Positions 1 through 12,697 of a stretch of 64,000 nucleotides of DNA are shown here, one piece after another. The notes under the pieces were generated by a model. It was not told the DNA's origin. It made no database searches and worked only from the letters and a program-made list of their open reading frames with translations. This DNA is from Lyophyllum atratum (taxonomy: Eukaryota; Basidiomycota; Agaricomycetes; Agaricales; Lyophyllaceae), in NCBI GenBank assembly GCA_014905825.1, contig JACGCN010000059.1, forward strand, positions 62,001-126,000. The letters are read 5' to 3'. Positions within the stretch are counted from its first letter, which is position 1. Each line of letters begins with the position of its first letter. The position numbers were made by a program, and so were the translations under genes.

Positions 1-1003
1 TCAACAGCTTCCTGATCTGTAACAACATCCCAGAGCTAGAGGGAGAGATCAAGTCAGAAACGCTTCATCAGGTTCGGGAACTGCACTAACCCCATCACAA
101 GCTAAAATGAAAAATTCCTCCTTCGCTGTCAGCTCTGTCCTGGACGTATAGGGAGTCCCAACAACATATTTCTTCAGTGAGAAGCCATCGTGGGCCTCAT
201 GATTTCCCAGACTTCGTGTTACATTTAAGTACCCAAGAACGCGTCCTCGGAAGATGATGCCATCTGCTTTCCTCACACGATCGATTTCAGTCCTTTCCGA
301 GGCTTTGTGGTCATAGGTCAAACGCTCCGCGCGACCATCCCTGCAAATTACCAGGCGAGTATCGCCCACGTTGGCACAGTACAGTACCCGTCTAGCTGTG
401 GAAGGAGGAGTGATGGCTTCGACTTTTGGTGCAGAAGATATTGGATTGAGAGAATCGTTCAAGACCGAAGGGCCAGTGGCGAAGGACTGACCCCCATCAG
501 CGTCTTCGATTCTGAGGAAGGCAGCAACCGCGGTGGACCCTGACGCCGCCATAGTCGCAGATGCCTGAGATAGCTCTGACAAGTCGTCATCCATAGAACC
601 AAACATCGCGCTTAACACATCTGGGGTGGGTGTTTTAGGTTTTTCATGGATATGTCGCAGAAGGTGCTGGATTTGAATGGACATTGTAAGGGATGCACTG
701 TGGGTCCCCGAAAGAGGGAGCCCGGCACAAAAGCGGACACACCTTGTGAAATTCAGCGCCACACCACTCAGCAGCGAGCTTGTTCCCGTGGCCATCGAAC
801 ATGCCAAAAAGCCCCTGTCCGCGTATTGAATCAAAATCGACTATAAATCCATAGCTGTCTTCCATAGTAGCTCGTGGTCCTTGGCTATGGGAGATGCCGA
901 TTTGGTAAGATCTATTCGTGGCTGGGTGTTGATTCAGGGTCTGACAGAACATCATTATACGCGACTCAGACGCTGCGGAGACGACGCACTCCGTATGTGT
1001 CAT
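1..1003 (-). CDS. PP2C-type Ser/Thr protein phosphatase (Ptc1-like), 3' end missing
   Basis: A metal-dependent protein phosphatase of the PPM/PP2C family, which removes phosphate from Ser/Thr and often damps stress MAP-kinase signalling. Seen in sequence: the metal-binding opening RATMEDSY followed by GMFDGHGNKLAAEWC, the core CANVGDTRLV, a TRSLG block, and FILACDGLWDVVTDQEAV, which forms only when an intron at about 36-90 is removed. A second intron lies near 700-742, after AEFHKV. The short distance from start to the MED motif and the Trp-Cys after the FDGHG motif resemble yeast Ptc1. The start at 1001-1003 is the first ATG in frame. The gene runs off the left edge of the window, so the C-terminal metal ligand (usually a DN motif) cannot be seen. 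The family is certain; the subtype is inferred. Confidence 0.85.
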
Positions 1004-1682
1004 TGCTTCTCGCGGTTGTTATGGGTTCAATATGTGCATTCACGGAATCACTATCGCACAGAAAGATTATAAGGACGAAAGATAAAAATGGCGGAGTGCG
1101 CCACTCACAGAGCGGGGCCGGGGGTACTGGGCGTCTCAGGATCTGATTTCAGATTAGATGTCAACCTACATTGCTGGTAAAGCAGGTTCCTTACAGTTAT
1201 CTTGAGACTGCATGGTGGGGTGGAAATTAGAAAGAAGTGATCGAATGCAAGCAACCTCGCAGCTTTATAGGGTCGTGAGTGCAGCTGACAAGTCACAATC
1301 AGAATCCGATGGCAATAAATGGTATTCCTGGCAATAAGCTGCGAGTCAGTCGTGTAAGGATGGGCGGAAATGGTAGGCTGTGCTTCGAAACGTAAGCGCG
1401 GCTATGTATGACTCGACCACAAATACCGCGACGATGGGATAGATTGGCTATGAGGAACTCACAGGAGGAAGCAAAAAGCAGATTACAGTTATCTGAGAGT
1501 AGTAAAGAAGCTGTGGTGGGGCATAGTGCGTGTACAGGAGTAATGCACATATTGGTGTTGAATGCAGTGCTCAACTGTTGCTCGGCATTGGCCGAAGTGC
1601 TGTCCGATAATCTAATCCAGGACAAACATCGAAAATCCTGCTGCATTCTCCTTCTCTGTCCGAGCGTCTTCGAGGCCTGTAT
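1004..1682. other. Intergenic, shared 5' flank of two divergent genes
   Basis: No convincing gene. Open frames here are short and have no recognisable motif. It should hold the promoters of the PP2C gene (leftward) and the eIF5-mimic gene (rightward). I see no clear TATA box or repeat. Confidence 0.5.
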
Positions 1683-3321
1683 ATGTCTCAGCAATCCGCC
1701 GCGCCAAAGCCTTCGTTACAGGGTGTCAGAATCAAAGCAAGGAAAGGGGCCGTAAAGGCGCAGGCAAAGCACGAACCCACAGGTAAATCACTCATTTCGA
1801 TCGACACATTGCCCACTAAAACTGCCGCAGTCTTCAGAGACCAACTCTACAAACATCTAGAAACCGTACCAGAAGCCGACTTTGATTCATTTGCTACCAA
1901 GCTAGTACAAGCCGGTTCCCAACTCGAATTCCTCAAATATGCAGACGGTCTCTTTGAAATCATCCTCGTCGGCGGTCTCATCCAGCCAGGTGGCAGCTAC
2001 ATTGACGACGGAGCTCCTGTTTCTCCATTCACGATATTCAACGCCAAGGAGCCTGTCCAGGTGGATGAGATAAAGAAGTACATCGAGGTGCTCAATAAAC
2101 TGATTAGAAGGTCCGTGACTTTCACGTTCTTTTTTTTGGATTTTCCGATTTTACCCCCTTCTAGATACAAATATCTTCAGAAGCCTCTGGAAGAACTTGC
2201 TCTCCCAGGTCTTCTCCAATACATCAATCGCTGGTCCCCCGTTCAACGCGACAAGCTGGCAATTGCAGTCGGTCTCTTGATCTCCCAAGGACTCGCTAAT
2301 GCCTCTTGCCTCACAAGTTTGACCAAAGACCATTTGGTTAAAAACGGTCAGTGCCTTCCAGCCATTTGATTGGAGCAGTGTCTCATCAGAACGCGTTATG
2401 CAGACGTGTCCGTCAGCGTCATAACGCTGATCTTCCGAGCATACCTTCTCGATCAACCCATGGAGCACCTATCCGCCGCCCTTAAACGTGGCGGAATCAA
2501 GGATCTCCTCGCGTTCTTCCCTCCCAATAAACGAGAAACGAAGAACTTGGAAGACCATTTCAAGAAGGAGGGTCTTCCCCAGGTTGCCGAGTGGTGGGCG
2601 AAGAAGCAGTACGCTGTCGTCAAAACCGAGCTGGTGAAGGACCTCACAGAAATGTGTGAGCGGGAGGATGCTCCGGAACAAGTGAGGCGTCAAAATTCTA
2701 TTTGCGAGACTTGTATTCACATCCAGTCAGATTGTCGCAGCGATCACGTCGCGTCAAGGCATCACTACCCTCCCCGAGGCCGAACTTGTTGGATGCATCT
2801 GGCAGGGTCTCATGGCTTCCGTAGATTGGAGTGCCCGTCCTGACCAGATCGAAAACCTTGCTCTGCGAGAGGTCGGGGTAAGTAACGCTTGTCACAACCT
2901 GGTGCTCTGAATCTAACACCTTTTTACCTCAGAAATTTGCTCCAGTACTCGAGCCGTTTTGCAATGGCGCCAAGACGGAAGTTGCTTTAATCAACGTTGT
3001 ACAAGTATATTGCTATGAAGACACTCGCATTATTAAGGCGTTCCCTCAGATTCTTAAAGTAAGCGTGTCCTTGAGATCTGTTGGAACGCTATCCTGATGA
3101 TACCCTCCCCCTAGGTTTTGTATAACAAAGATTGTATCTCTGACCAGGCTATCATTTACTGGCACCAGAAGGGCTCCAAACCACAGGGTAGACAGCACTT
3201 CCTGAAGAGCACCGAGGCACTGGTCAAAGTAAGTGTGCAAATGCCTCAAAGGTCATTTCAGGTGCTGACCGCGCCTTTATAGTTCTTGCAGGAACAAGAA
3301 TCCGACTCGGAGGAGGAATGA
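1683..3321 (+). CDS. eIF5-mimic protein (BZW/5MP family, W2 domain)
   Basis: A cytoplasmic translation regulator. Known members bind eIF2 and eIF3 through a C-terminal HEAT-like W2 domain, compete with eIF5 and make start-codon choice stricter. Seen: a basic N-terminus (SLQGVRIKARKGAVK), a MIF4G-like middle (LFEIILVGGLIQPGG; YINRWSPVQRDKLA; FRAYLLDQPMEHLSAALKR; KEGLPQVAEWWAKKQYAVVK), and a W2 end with IYWHQKGSKPQGRQHFL closing in an acidic tail, QESDSEEE. Six introns are needed, including 2111-2164 and 2347-2403 and others near 2686-2730, 2880-2932, 3060-3115 and 3230-3282. All have GT...AG ends and keep frame. The acidic/aromatic tail is the usual eIF2-beta-binding end of this family. Start and stop are both clear. 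Confidence 0.87.
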
Positions 3322-3655
3322 GTATGGTTACGCAGATCGTTGACTTCCACTACCATTGTACTTATAACGAGAAGATACTCCCACCCATCCGAGATTCCAT
3401 GTTCCTCGAATCATTGTTAGAAACCCGCAACGGTTAACATATAACATACTTATATTCGTCAAGGATCAGGAATTTCGAGGGCGGAGTACTGGGTACTGGT
3501 ACAAGAAAGGTTCGGTATCCTACAAAACAAAACATGGAGCACGACGGCGGGCGAGATTTAACTTCAACGTGAGAAAAATAGATAGGTAAAATACGGACGC
3601 GAAAGAGCAAGGGGAGCGAGTAACTAGGAAGATTTGAGTCAATACACCTCATAGC
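3322..3655. other. Convergent 3' intergenic region
   Basis: Lies between two genes whose stops face each other, so it should hold both 3' UTRs. No gene or repeat seen. Confidence 0.5.
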
Positions 3656-6600
3656 TCACCAGGCTTCGGGCATGGGCGTAAAGTCGCCCGTCCAGCCATT
3701 GCCTCCATTCATCTGAAGAAATATGCCATCTGAACCGTTCACAGGCAGGCCAAGATCCGCCAAACTCTGCCAGAAAAGAAGTCAGTTCACGGTCTACTGC
3801 ATGGGACAAGTGGCATCATCTCACCTGCTCTTGCAGCCAGACGGGGATAGCCGAGGGACTGAAAATGCCCCGGTCGCTGGGCCAAACGAATCCAAGCTCC
3901 TCCATGGTGAAGGGAGGTGGCATGGTGGGGTCGACGAAGGTCGGTGAGACGATCATTTCTTGCGCGAAAGATGGAGGAGGCATGGTGGGTGCGGGGGTAT
4001 TGATTCCGCTGACCATTCCCACTTTGCGACGCAGGTTCGCCAACATGATTCGTAGGGCGAGCGCATAACTGAGGATGAGAATGTGTGAGATAAGTTGGTT
4101 GAACTGGTAAGGATGCATACCGTTCAGCTGCCACCTCCGAAAGAAGCTGAGCAAGCTGCTCGACTTGTCCAATAATGGCGCCAAGATCCAGCTCGGCAGG
4201 GAAGAGACTTGCCATCTTGAGTAAGAACAAACCGGAGAAGGCAGCAGTGACGAGACTATCGTGGACTGCATAACGAAGAGCAGCTCTGCCAAGCCGGTCA
4301 GGCGCCATCAGCCAGGGGCATATGAACTCGCTTACCTATACTCCGGTGACGTCAAGAAGATCGATAGGCAGTTGGATGCGGCATCTTTGGCCTGGAAGGC
4401 TAGCTCACGCTGTTCAAATGGCATTTTATCCCAGGCCACGCCTCGAAGAGCGACGCAAACCACCCAGAGTTTAGCATAATGGAGCTCGCCTGCAAGTATC
4501 TTTCTGAGCAAAGAGTCCTGATCCATGGTTTGGCCTAGTGGCGATCCGGATCAGCGGAAGCACGATGGTAAAGAAAACGGAACATACGATGTAATTCATC
4601 ACAGTCGGCCCACCATTTGTCCAAAGCTACGTTCGCGCGACGTATGAACGACAATGTGTTGTGATTCACTTGCCCATTGAGTGGCGCGAGTGTCTCATAA
4701 ATTTGAGCTGAGGGGAAAATGTCCCTTAGTATATGGTGAAACTGAGGAACTAGGGACGCACTTTTCTGAGCAATGAGCTCGACCTGAGAAATCAATCGGA
4801 CATCGGTAGGCGAAGCCATCGGATGGCTAAGGAGTAGGCGACAGTGGCGGATGGAGTTCTCGTCCCGGAGTACAATTGGACGGCCGGTGCCAAGACTCAT
4901 CCTAATGGTCCCTGAGCGTCATGTGAGAAAGCAAGTAGGCAGGTCCACTCACTGATGATCAAACCAGTAAAGGCATAGCCAAATCCGTGCAGAGACAACT
5001 AGTCCAATGACAATCAGCACCATTCCTGAGATAAGGCTATAAATAGCTACCCAGTTCTCGTTCTTCGTCAGGTGTGCGCTGTTTCCCTGTGTCGTCAGCC
5101 AGCTTCTCGAGTGCGCGATGGAGTCCGAGGTCCAAAGCCATACGCATGGCGTGTCCACTTGGTAACCAACCGTTGGTGCTCCAGGCCGCAAGTAGAAGCA
5201 TGCCTAGAGCAACTGTGTTAACACGAGGTGTGACAGGAGGAATGTAGTTTGACAGACCCTGAACCGCCTCCTTCCGAACTACGGGGCCGAAAAGGGATGA
5301 GCGCGCGATGCCTTGAGCTTCTTCCAAACATTTGTAGAAAGTTGGGCTGAGGGGTCCATTTCCACTGCGAATTTTTCCTGCCACGGCTAAGATTGCATCG
5401 AAGGTCCAGGGCGTCCGTTCCATCAAGCTTTCATACGTATCGTACATCGGGTCGAACAACGGTATAAAAAGATGACATCCCGCAAAAAAGCTATGTAGTA
5501 CAATATCAGTAACAGTAACCTGGACTGGAGGGTCGAGACGGTCGATTACATGTTGTACAGCTCCCGGGCCTCTGAGTCGCTGACCAAACCCTGTAGGAGA
5601 GAAGAACATCTAGGTGGTTCATTCCTCAGAGGTCATCGGAACGCACCTTCTCTACAACATGCGGAAACGCATTGTGGGGAATGGGTTCGGCCCTTTTGCG
5701 CTTCTTCACTCTGCTCATCGTAGCTTGAACAAGGCCGGACGACACGTGCATGGAGGATACGAACCGTGGCGGTTCGGCGGACGGTACTGCCGCCAGTTCG
5801 GCGGCAGCGTTCGCCAAGCCTTGTAGAGCCTCAATCGGAGCGTTCAGCGTGGCGCGAGGAAGAGTATCTTCCGACTCGTCGTCTGACGATGGTGCAGTGC
5901 TTGGCACGATCCCATAGGTGGCATATTTATGGGGCTGATTATTGAGGATTAGTACATCATGGGACGGTCATGAATACGAAGAAGAGAAGACTCACAGGGG
6001 GAGCAAACCCCGGGAGAGGGGGGAAAGCTCTCTGGCGGTCACCCTGAGGCGGGCCCATATCAAATCCATTACGGTGCGGAGGTAAGAATCCCGGCCCATC
6101 TCGGGAAGAGCCCGCTCCGTTGTTGTACATAGGGTGCGGCGCCATTGCAGTACTGGCCTGTTGTGTCTGAACAGCCGACAGGATCCTGTCTAAAGAAGAT
6201 TGCATGCCAATCATCTGGCTTTGCATGACCTTCTCGGATATCAACACACAGATGATCTTGGGTGAAGAATAAAACCGCATACCAAGTATTGTCCTTCAAG
6301 GCGAGACAAGCGCCTATAGTTTCACCATGAGCGGCAAGATCTCACATAGCGCTCAAGAGTACTTACTCGACGCTGGCGCCATTCAGACCTTGAACGGGTT
6401 TCTTCTCTGGTTTTTCGTAGACGCAGGCTATCCCATTGTGCGCACAACGTCGGCAAGGAGCCTACAGAGAGAGAATGCCGGGCCGGGGCGGGGGGTGACG
6501 GGCCTCAGTGAGCAGAGCGGGACGAATAGTCCGTACAAATGTCCTTACCTCGCCTTCGCATCTGTTTTTTCCTTTCCTACAAGCGGTACAGGCCCGCGCT

Positions 6601-6752
6601 CCTCTTTTCGGAATGTGAGGCGCTGTCTGGCTGTGGGCCGGGCCCGCCGACGCGGACTGATCCATCGACCTATTCGTGCCGTCGCTGTTGGTTCGTCTTC
6701 TTTTTGAAGTATTTTCAGAGTCATTCGACATGGAGGCTGGACTGAGGGACAT
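3656..6752 (-). CDS. Zn2Cys6 fungal transcription factor with fungal_trans domain
   Basis: A nuclear regulator of the Gal4 type. The first exon encodes a Ser-rich basic leader and ACTACRKGKNRCEGE. After an intron (donor near 6545, acceptor near 6466) it continues APCRRCAHNGIACVYEKPEK, giving the full six-Cys cluster near residues 40-75. A Gln/Pro-rich linker follows (QSSLDRILSAVQ, PPLPGFAPP), then an acidic stretch near 5840-5900. The middle-homology region includes FFAGCHLFIPLFDP and HAMRMALDLGLHRALE, typical of fungal_trans (PF04082) proteins. The last exon ends GDFTPMPEAW before TGA at 3656-3658. About nine exons are needed. Target genes cannot be told from sequence. Neighbouring genes are housekeeping, so no cluster role is implied. 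Confidence 0.82.
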
Positions 6753-8774
6753 GATAGATTTTAACTGACAGGGATGAGGAGAAGAGATTTTGAGTGAAGA
6801 GCAATAAATCGTGCGACCACTCCAACCGCAAACCCTTGACTGTCACGCTTGTGTCACAACCATCACTTGACCTCAGACCCCATTCAATTCATTTGCTAGA
6901 GTTGGAAATCAACCCTCTACGCCTCGCCACTTCCCATGAAGCCTCTGCTGCTGGCTTCTGAACACCATCACACGATATTGATGCGGGCTTTATCCGTCAC
7001 TTCATTGACTCTTTTGACACCATCGCGCCAATTCTGGCCAGCGTCGTCTGTGCGGCTGAGACTCACAAGCCTTTTTATGTCTGTCAAGCGATAATTTTGG
7101 ACCACGCACCACACTGTCTTCCTCCACCATCCTAAACGTGCGATTACTCGCGTTCGCTGGCTCCAGAGTATACAATGTCACGATGACTACCACATACCTT
7201 ACGCGAGTTGAGCGGGGATAATTTCTCCGCGTCTTCTACTGGCGGCCGTCTTCGCTATCCGTTGGGTCGCACAACAGCAGACCGAATTCAATCTTTCACA
7301 TGTAGGCGCGGGTCTTATGTAACAATCTATTGGCCGAAGCAGACAAGGCGAGGACACTGAGGCCTGAGGAGTGAGGAGTCAGATACAATGGATCAATTAT
7401 CGCCCCGTCCTTCCCTATCAGGGTCCCAGATGAAGCTTATAGCGGCCTGCTCTTGTCTCATTCGTTAACCTCTGACCCCTACACTGCATATCCAGCGCGA
7501 TGACCTTGGCCGTCGAATGAACTTCGGGCAGAATCGAGGGGCAGCAGGATTTCTAGAGGCCACCGATGGACGAAACGCATTGCAGGTTTATTCTGACTGT
7601 CATTATAAGCCTAGATCCATCAAGAATGGAGATGCTGTGCAACTACTGGGTCCGAGCGAGCCGCATCATACATAGGACCTTGCTAAAGCCTCCTGGATGC
7701 GCTTGGTATCAACGTCAAGTCGCACCTTGAGTCTATCACCGATACATCCGCTCATTACCCGATCTCGACACGACTACATGGTCCGGCCAAACTCACATAG
7801 ACAGTGGGACTCGCCGCCCTCAAAATTTCAGGTGAGCTTTACATACCCGGTGTGTGTTGACCTGGAGCAAAGACTAAAACTAAATTCAGCACCTTGGAAA
7901 TTGCAATTCCAAGCAATTGAAGCAGTCTACCTTGGCACCACCTAGACGCGTTAGATCATCGATGTCCGAAGAATCATCGAAGTATCGCAGTGGAAGGGCC
8001 AGTTGCTACCACTGGTGCACCAAAAGCGAGGGTCGAAGCCTTTCCAGGCGTGTTCGTGATGCAGAAGATGTCAGACTGATATGAAAGGTGGGTACTCTTG
8101 AGACTACGACCACAACCTTCGCTGAAGGATTGCATGCAGTTCCAAATCAAAAGAAAAAGAAAAGGAAGCACTCTGAGGGGTCAATGCCTCTACCTCCAAA
8201 TCCGTCGCCACATCCAAGAAATGATGCAGTCGCTGTGCCGCTTGTTCATCGAAAACACTTACTCAGGTTGAGCTTGATTCAGGCATAGCTTTCATATGCC
8301 TGCTTTTCGCCAGGCCGTAATGTGTGCCCTGATCTCAGAGACAATTCTTCAAACCTCGACGACGGGGTCCTCTACATCGAGGCAAAAAGCTGAAATCTGA
8401 CCACGAGAACCTGCCACCGAAGTAAGTATCGAACCCACGAGCCGCTGCACCTTTACTATACGTTTCATGATATCGGGAGTATCACTCCACCCAGCCCTGC
8501 TGCTGCAAAGGTCGCGCAGAAGGTAGATAATTTGGGAGAAAATCGGGTACGTTGTCTAAAGTCAGTGCGATAGTATTCGTGCCTCACGTCCGCTTCTTTA
8601 GGTGGAAGGACTACGCCGAACCACGTCACTGTAGATGATCTTTCCTTTCGACCAAGTGCCGGATTTAACGGTAGATGCATCTTTGTCACTCGAGACTCGT
8701 ATCTCAGAATCTGCCACTTTATCCGAACTTCTTGCTCCTTTATACATCTTGATTGTCACCAGGAATGCTGCCTT
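6753..8774. other. 2 kb with no supported gene
   Basis: Open frames are short on both strands, lack motifs and do not join through plausible introns. The left part is the 5' flank of the Zn2Cys6 gene and the right part the 3' flank of MND1. A T-loop-like stretch (GGGTTCGATAC on the minus strand near 8434-8450) is the only RNA-gene-like sign, and it has no matching acceptor or A box. Confidence 0.45.
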
Positions 8775-9807
8775 TCAACAGATATCCTCATACTCCTCAT
8801 CGATGTCCAAAAACTTGCGAATCTCGGCTGGATCTACACCGTTTTGGCGAGTAAAGTGCGCCAGCAGTGTTCCGTAGTTGTCTGCGATGCACATGATGAC
8901 GTGCATTTCGGATTCTCTTTCCATGAAAGCGTACCTGTCCAGCGCAGGGCGGCTTCTTTTGCCAGGAACACGGCCCTTCTTGTTTCTTCTACTTTCACAG
9001 GATCACAATCGCCATAAGCTGCGAGTTCCTTCTCAAATGCGACGACCTGTTTTCGCAGGTCCGCCAGTTGCGCAAGGGCTTGGGAACGCGTTTCCTGTTA
9101 TTCTTGGCTCAGCGAGGTGATCTTCGGGAAGAAGTGCTATTTACAGTGTCCGGTCTGGCCGAACGTTCTGTTTGGATGCACTCCCTGATCTCAGCAAGCT
9201 GCTCTCGCTGACTATCACGGATCTCCGTCGCAGACGACAACCGCGCTTGTATCTGAATAAGGTCTGTGAGTCTATGCGCCCGGTATAGTATTCGTGTACT
9301 GACCATTGCACCCTGCTGGGATGGAAAACTCCAGAAGACTGACGGCACCGATGAGAAATCCCCGCATATATGCGTTCTCTATGGTACTCACAGTTGGACG
9401 AGCCTATCTTATCCCCCTGTACCAGGCCATCGTCAACCAGAGACTGAAGCACCTCTTTGACAGACTGAGACACTTTTCTGAAATTTAGCCGTTGATAGAT
9501 CAGTTACTCCAGAGAACCATACCAATGCCCTTCATTTTGGGCCCCAGCTTCTCAAGCTCCTTCAACTGCAGGAAGTGATGACTGTTGGAGGGTGCTCTCC
9601 CCGCTCATAAGCCACTAACCTGATAAAAGTCTTTCTGAAGAAGGAAGCGTTAGCCTTGTCGAGATGCGACTCATTCAAAGCCCTGACTGTTTCATGGAAT
9701 ATCTCCAACAGCCGGACGCGCTTTTCTTCAGCTGATAAGCCTCTTGGAGCCTACGGTGCTCTGTGATTCAAGTTAAAGAATTACGATAGATACTTATCGC
9801 CTACCAT
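8775..9807 (-). CDS. MND1: Meiotic nuclear division protein 1 (Mnd1)
   Basis: Partner of Hop2. The heterodimer helps Dmc1/Rad51 invade the homologous chromosome during meiosis. Spliced protein motifs in order: GLSAEEKRVRLLEIFHET, KDFYQLKELEKLGPKMKGI, VSQSVKEVLQSLVDDGLV (winged-helix N-terminus), a coiled-coil middle (IRDSQREQLAEI; LADLRKQVVAFEKELA), AAYGDCDPVKVEETRRAV, and the Mnd1 C-terminal block AALRWTDN with FLDIDEEYEDI before TGA at 8775-8777. At least seven short introns. The ATG (9805-9807) is followed directly by a GTAG donor, so the first coding exon is just the start codon; the next exon starts after the acceptor at 9751-9753. One exon joint near 9300 (after FPSQQ) is uncertain. The Hop2 gene is not seen in this window. 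Confidence 0.87.
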
Positions 9808-10241
9808 TTTGTTCGATGTTTTGGATAAGAACTTGAAGGATGACAGCCGCTACTGGACTCTAGTACCAAAACGGGCCGTCGCGTCGCGTCATGATCACAT
9901 GACATGATGGTAACTTGAGATCGGCGACCTTCGCTTTCTGTTCTTGCCTTGAGTAGCCGTTTCTCCATTTTCTCCACCACCACAGGGACAGTAATCCATA
10001 ATGATATGGTCCGACACTAAGATGGCTCTAATCCTCTTTCGCTCACTATGCTATCTCACTTGGGTCGTTTGTTCAGCCTGTGCTACCTAGGCTAAGGACC
10101 CTCGATGGACCCCAACATCCGATGACCCACACCCTGAGCGTTTGCTCGACCGTATAAGTATAGAACTGTAACGCTTTAAACACGCAATTATTCCCTCAAC
10201 GACTCCACGTCAGCCATTGTTTCGAGAGGACATCTACCTCG
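9808..10241. promoter_or_regulatory. Shared upstream region of divergent MND1 and P450 genes
   Basis: A 434 bp gap between two start codons that point away from each other. It must hold both promoters and the MND1 leader exon. There is no confident TATA box; 'ccgtataagtatag' near 10150 is a weak TATA-like candidate for the rightward P450 gene. Confidence 0.4.
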
Positions 10242-12261
10242 ATGCTCTTCATAGCCTTGTATACGATTGCAGTGTTTCTGTCCTTGCTCATAATCATTTA
10301 CTGTCGCATATCGAAAGGAATCTCATATTCCGGCGGTGTTCCCCGTGTTGGGAAGTCTGGTGTGTTTGGATACCTCCAAACCGCATTACAGTTCACGTTC
10401 GACGCCGAACCTGTAATTCTGAAGGGTCGAGCCGATTTCTCTGGCAAACCCTTCGCAATTCCAACGCTTGTAGGTTTTACATATCCCTAAACCTATAAAT
10501 TGCTCTTACACTGGCATTATGCAGTCTGGTCCTGTGTTCCTTCTTCCACCTGAATACCTCGATGTCGTGCGCTCAAGTAATGATGATGTCGTGCGTACAG
10601 CACAACCCACCTTCGCTGTCTTCTAAAACGTGTTTTTGTTTTAGTTCAATGAGCCTAAGGCGGTCAACGAGGACCTACAGCTACCGTATACAATGGATGT
10701 GCACCAGATGGAAAACCCATACCAAGCGAGTGTGCTTCGGACAGATGTCAACCGTGCCATCCCATCTTTCATTCCAGAAATCTTGGAAGAGTCTAATCTG
10801 GCGATGTCCGAGACTTTGGACTCAGCGGAAGGCAGTGAGGGCCCTGCTTCTTTTCTCTCGGATTCAATCTTATAGCTACTTCCTTCAGAATCCGCGAGTC
10901 TCCCAGTCTTCGATACGATGACGCACCTGATTGCGCGAATCAGCAACCGAGTGATATTCGGTACGGAACTGTGTCGTGATGAGATCTTTCTGCATGCTAT
11001 TGTGCGATTCTCGGAGACTGCACCCTTAATTGCACCCTTTGTCCGCTGGAGTCCTGCTATCTTTCGAAGGTATGTATGCTTCTTTTTTCAATTACCTAGA
11101 ACCGAAGATTATGTTTCGCAGATTCGTCTATTTCGCATTATCGTCGATTCTCGGAGGCAAGAACGCACCCCTGAAGTTCATTGTCCCGTTTCTAAAGGAT
11201 CGCCGTGCAAAGGACAAGGTGTTCCTGGGGCAGGATGAACCCGTAAGATCCCAAATACCTTTTCGGCCTCCTGATGTTCATCTCTATTCGGATAGCTCAT
11301 TGCTGACTTCCTGCTTCGAGCTGCGCCACCTCATGAACCGCTTGAAGGCATAGCCATGCGTCTCATGAACATCAATTTTGGGAGCATCCACACTTCGTAT
11401 GTGTCATTACAAAGTTATGGATTCATCCAGGTCTCATTTTTACAGCTCCATCTTCATCACACAGGTTCTGTTTGAGCTGACCCTCCTACCTGGATGCGAG
11501 TTGGACAGTATTCGAGAAGAAATCCTAGCTGCATTAGAGTCAGAAGGCGGTTGGACTAAGGTCGCTCTGCTGAAGTTCAAGAAAATCGACAGCGCACTAA
11601 GAGAAGTGGGACGCTTTTACGGATTGATGCACTGTAATACCTGCCTTTGACAGTCTTCCCGGTTTCGGCTAACCCTCATCAGTCGCTCTGCCCAGAATCT
11701 CGCTTCTCGGTCATGACCTGCATGACGGTACAAGTGTGCCTCCCGGCCATCGCGTTGCGATCGACATGAAGGCGATACATTTCAATCCCCAGGTTTACCC
11801 TGATCCTAATCGATGTGATTTGTTTCGCTTTTCGAAACTACGAGGGGATGAGGCTGGTGCCAGCTCGAAATATGGGTTCGCGACGCCAGATAGTAATGTA
11901 AATTCTCTTATCCGACATTTCAATAAGTCCACTGCTCATAATCGAATATAGTACCTTCCGTTTGGTGCTGGTGGGCTGTTCCGTGTAATGTGGTTCCCTG
12001 ATGCTAATTATTTGAATAGGTCGACATGCATGTGCTGGTCGTTTCTTTGCTACGGTGAGGATCCTTTTCTCGGATTGCCATGGACTTGCCAAGTGACACT
12101 GGAAACCTCAGATGGAGCTCAAGATCATGCTGGCCCACATCCTCCTCAAGTACGATATATCACTCCCACCTGGCATCACCACCAGACCAGCAAATACGAC
12201 ATTCAATGGTGCAATCATTCCCGATAGCAAGGCTCAGATAGTGTTCACGCGAAGGCAATGA
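10242..12261 (+). CDS. Cytochrome P450 monooxygenase
   Basis: A membrane-anchored haem monooxygenase, presumably of the ER. The N-terminus (ALYTIAVFLSLLIIIYC) is one membrane segment. Further motifs: HLIARISNRVIFGTELCRD, the I-helix region ending GSIHTSSIFITQ, the ExxR helix DSALREVGR, SVPPGHRVAIDMKAIHFNP, YPDPNRCDLFRFSKLRG, and the haem loop FGAGRHACAGRFFAT, whose Cys is the haem ligand. The haem loop is split by an intron inside the second Gly codon (donor GTGGGC near 11966, acceptor near 12020). The last exon begins MELKIMLAHILLKYDISLP and stops at 12259-12261. The layout resembles the large basidiomycete P450 group related to ent-kaurene oxidase-type enzymes, but the substrate cannot be told. 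No other biosynthetic gene is adjacent. Confidence 0.87.
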
Positions 12262-12697
12262 AAGAACGGCGAAGATTGGTATGCTACTTCAATAGTATCG
12301 TGGTGCGACAGAGAACCCATTAGCGACTCTCGATGAAATGCAGATGATAAGATGCATGTCATTGAGAAAATGAGGTGTACGGTATGGTACATATAGATAT
12401 ATGTATATGCTAACAAGGAATGTGTGGTTAACCGGGAAGAAAATTACATGAAACCGTGTAAAAGGGAATGTGTGCTAGGTACAAGTCCGATGTGGATAAC
12501 GAGGACAGCAAGACAAAAGGAAGGAGCGAAAATATACCAGCATTAAAGAGAGGTCGACGGATGAATGGAGGGAGGAGGGAGACACAGTATATCCATGAAA
12601 GTAACGAGGGGTCCCAAGAATGATTGTCGGCCGTAGCACAATGATGCATAGAGAGTCCAGAGAGCGCGGCGGAACACACGGCGTCATGGACACAGCG
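12262..12697. other. Convergent 3' intergenic region
   Basis: Holds the 3' ends of the P450 gene and of the leftward gene that stops at 12698. AT-rich stretches near 12385-12420 could be poly(A) signals. No gene seen. Confidence 0.45.

Noticed and set aside
8395..8480. T-loop-like GGGTTCGATAC on the minus strand
   Set aside because: No acceptor stem or A box at the right spacing; not a tRNA.
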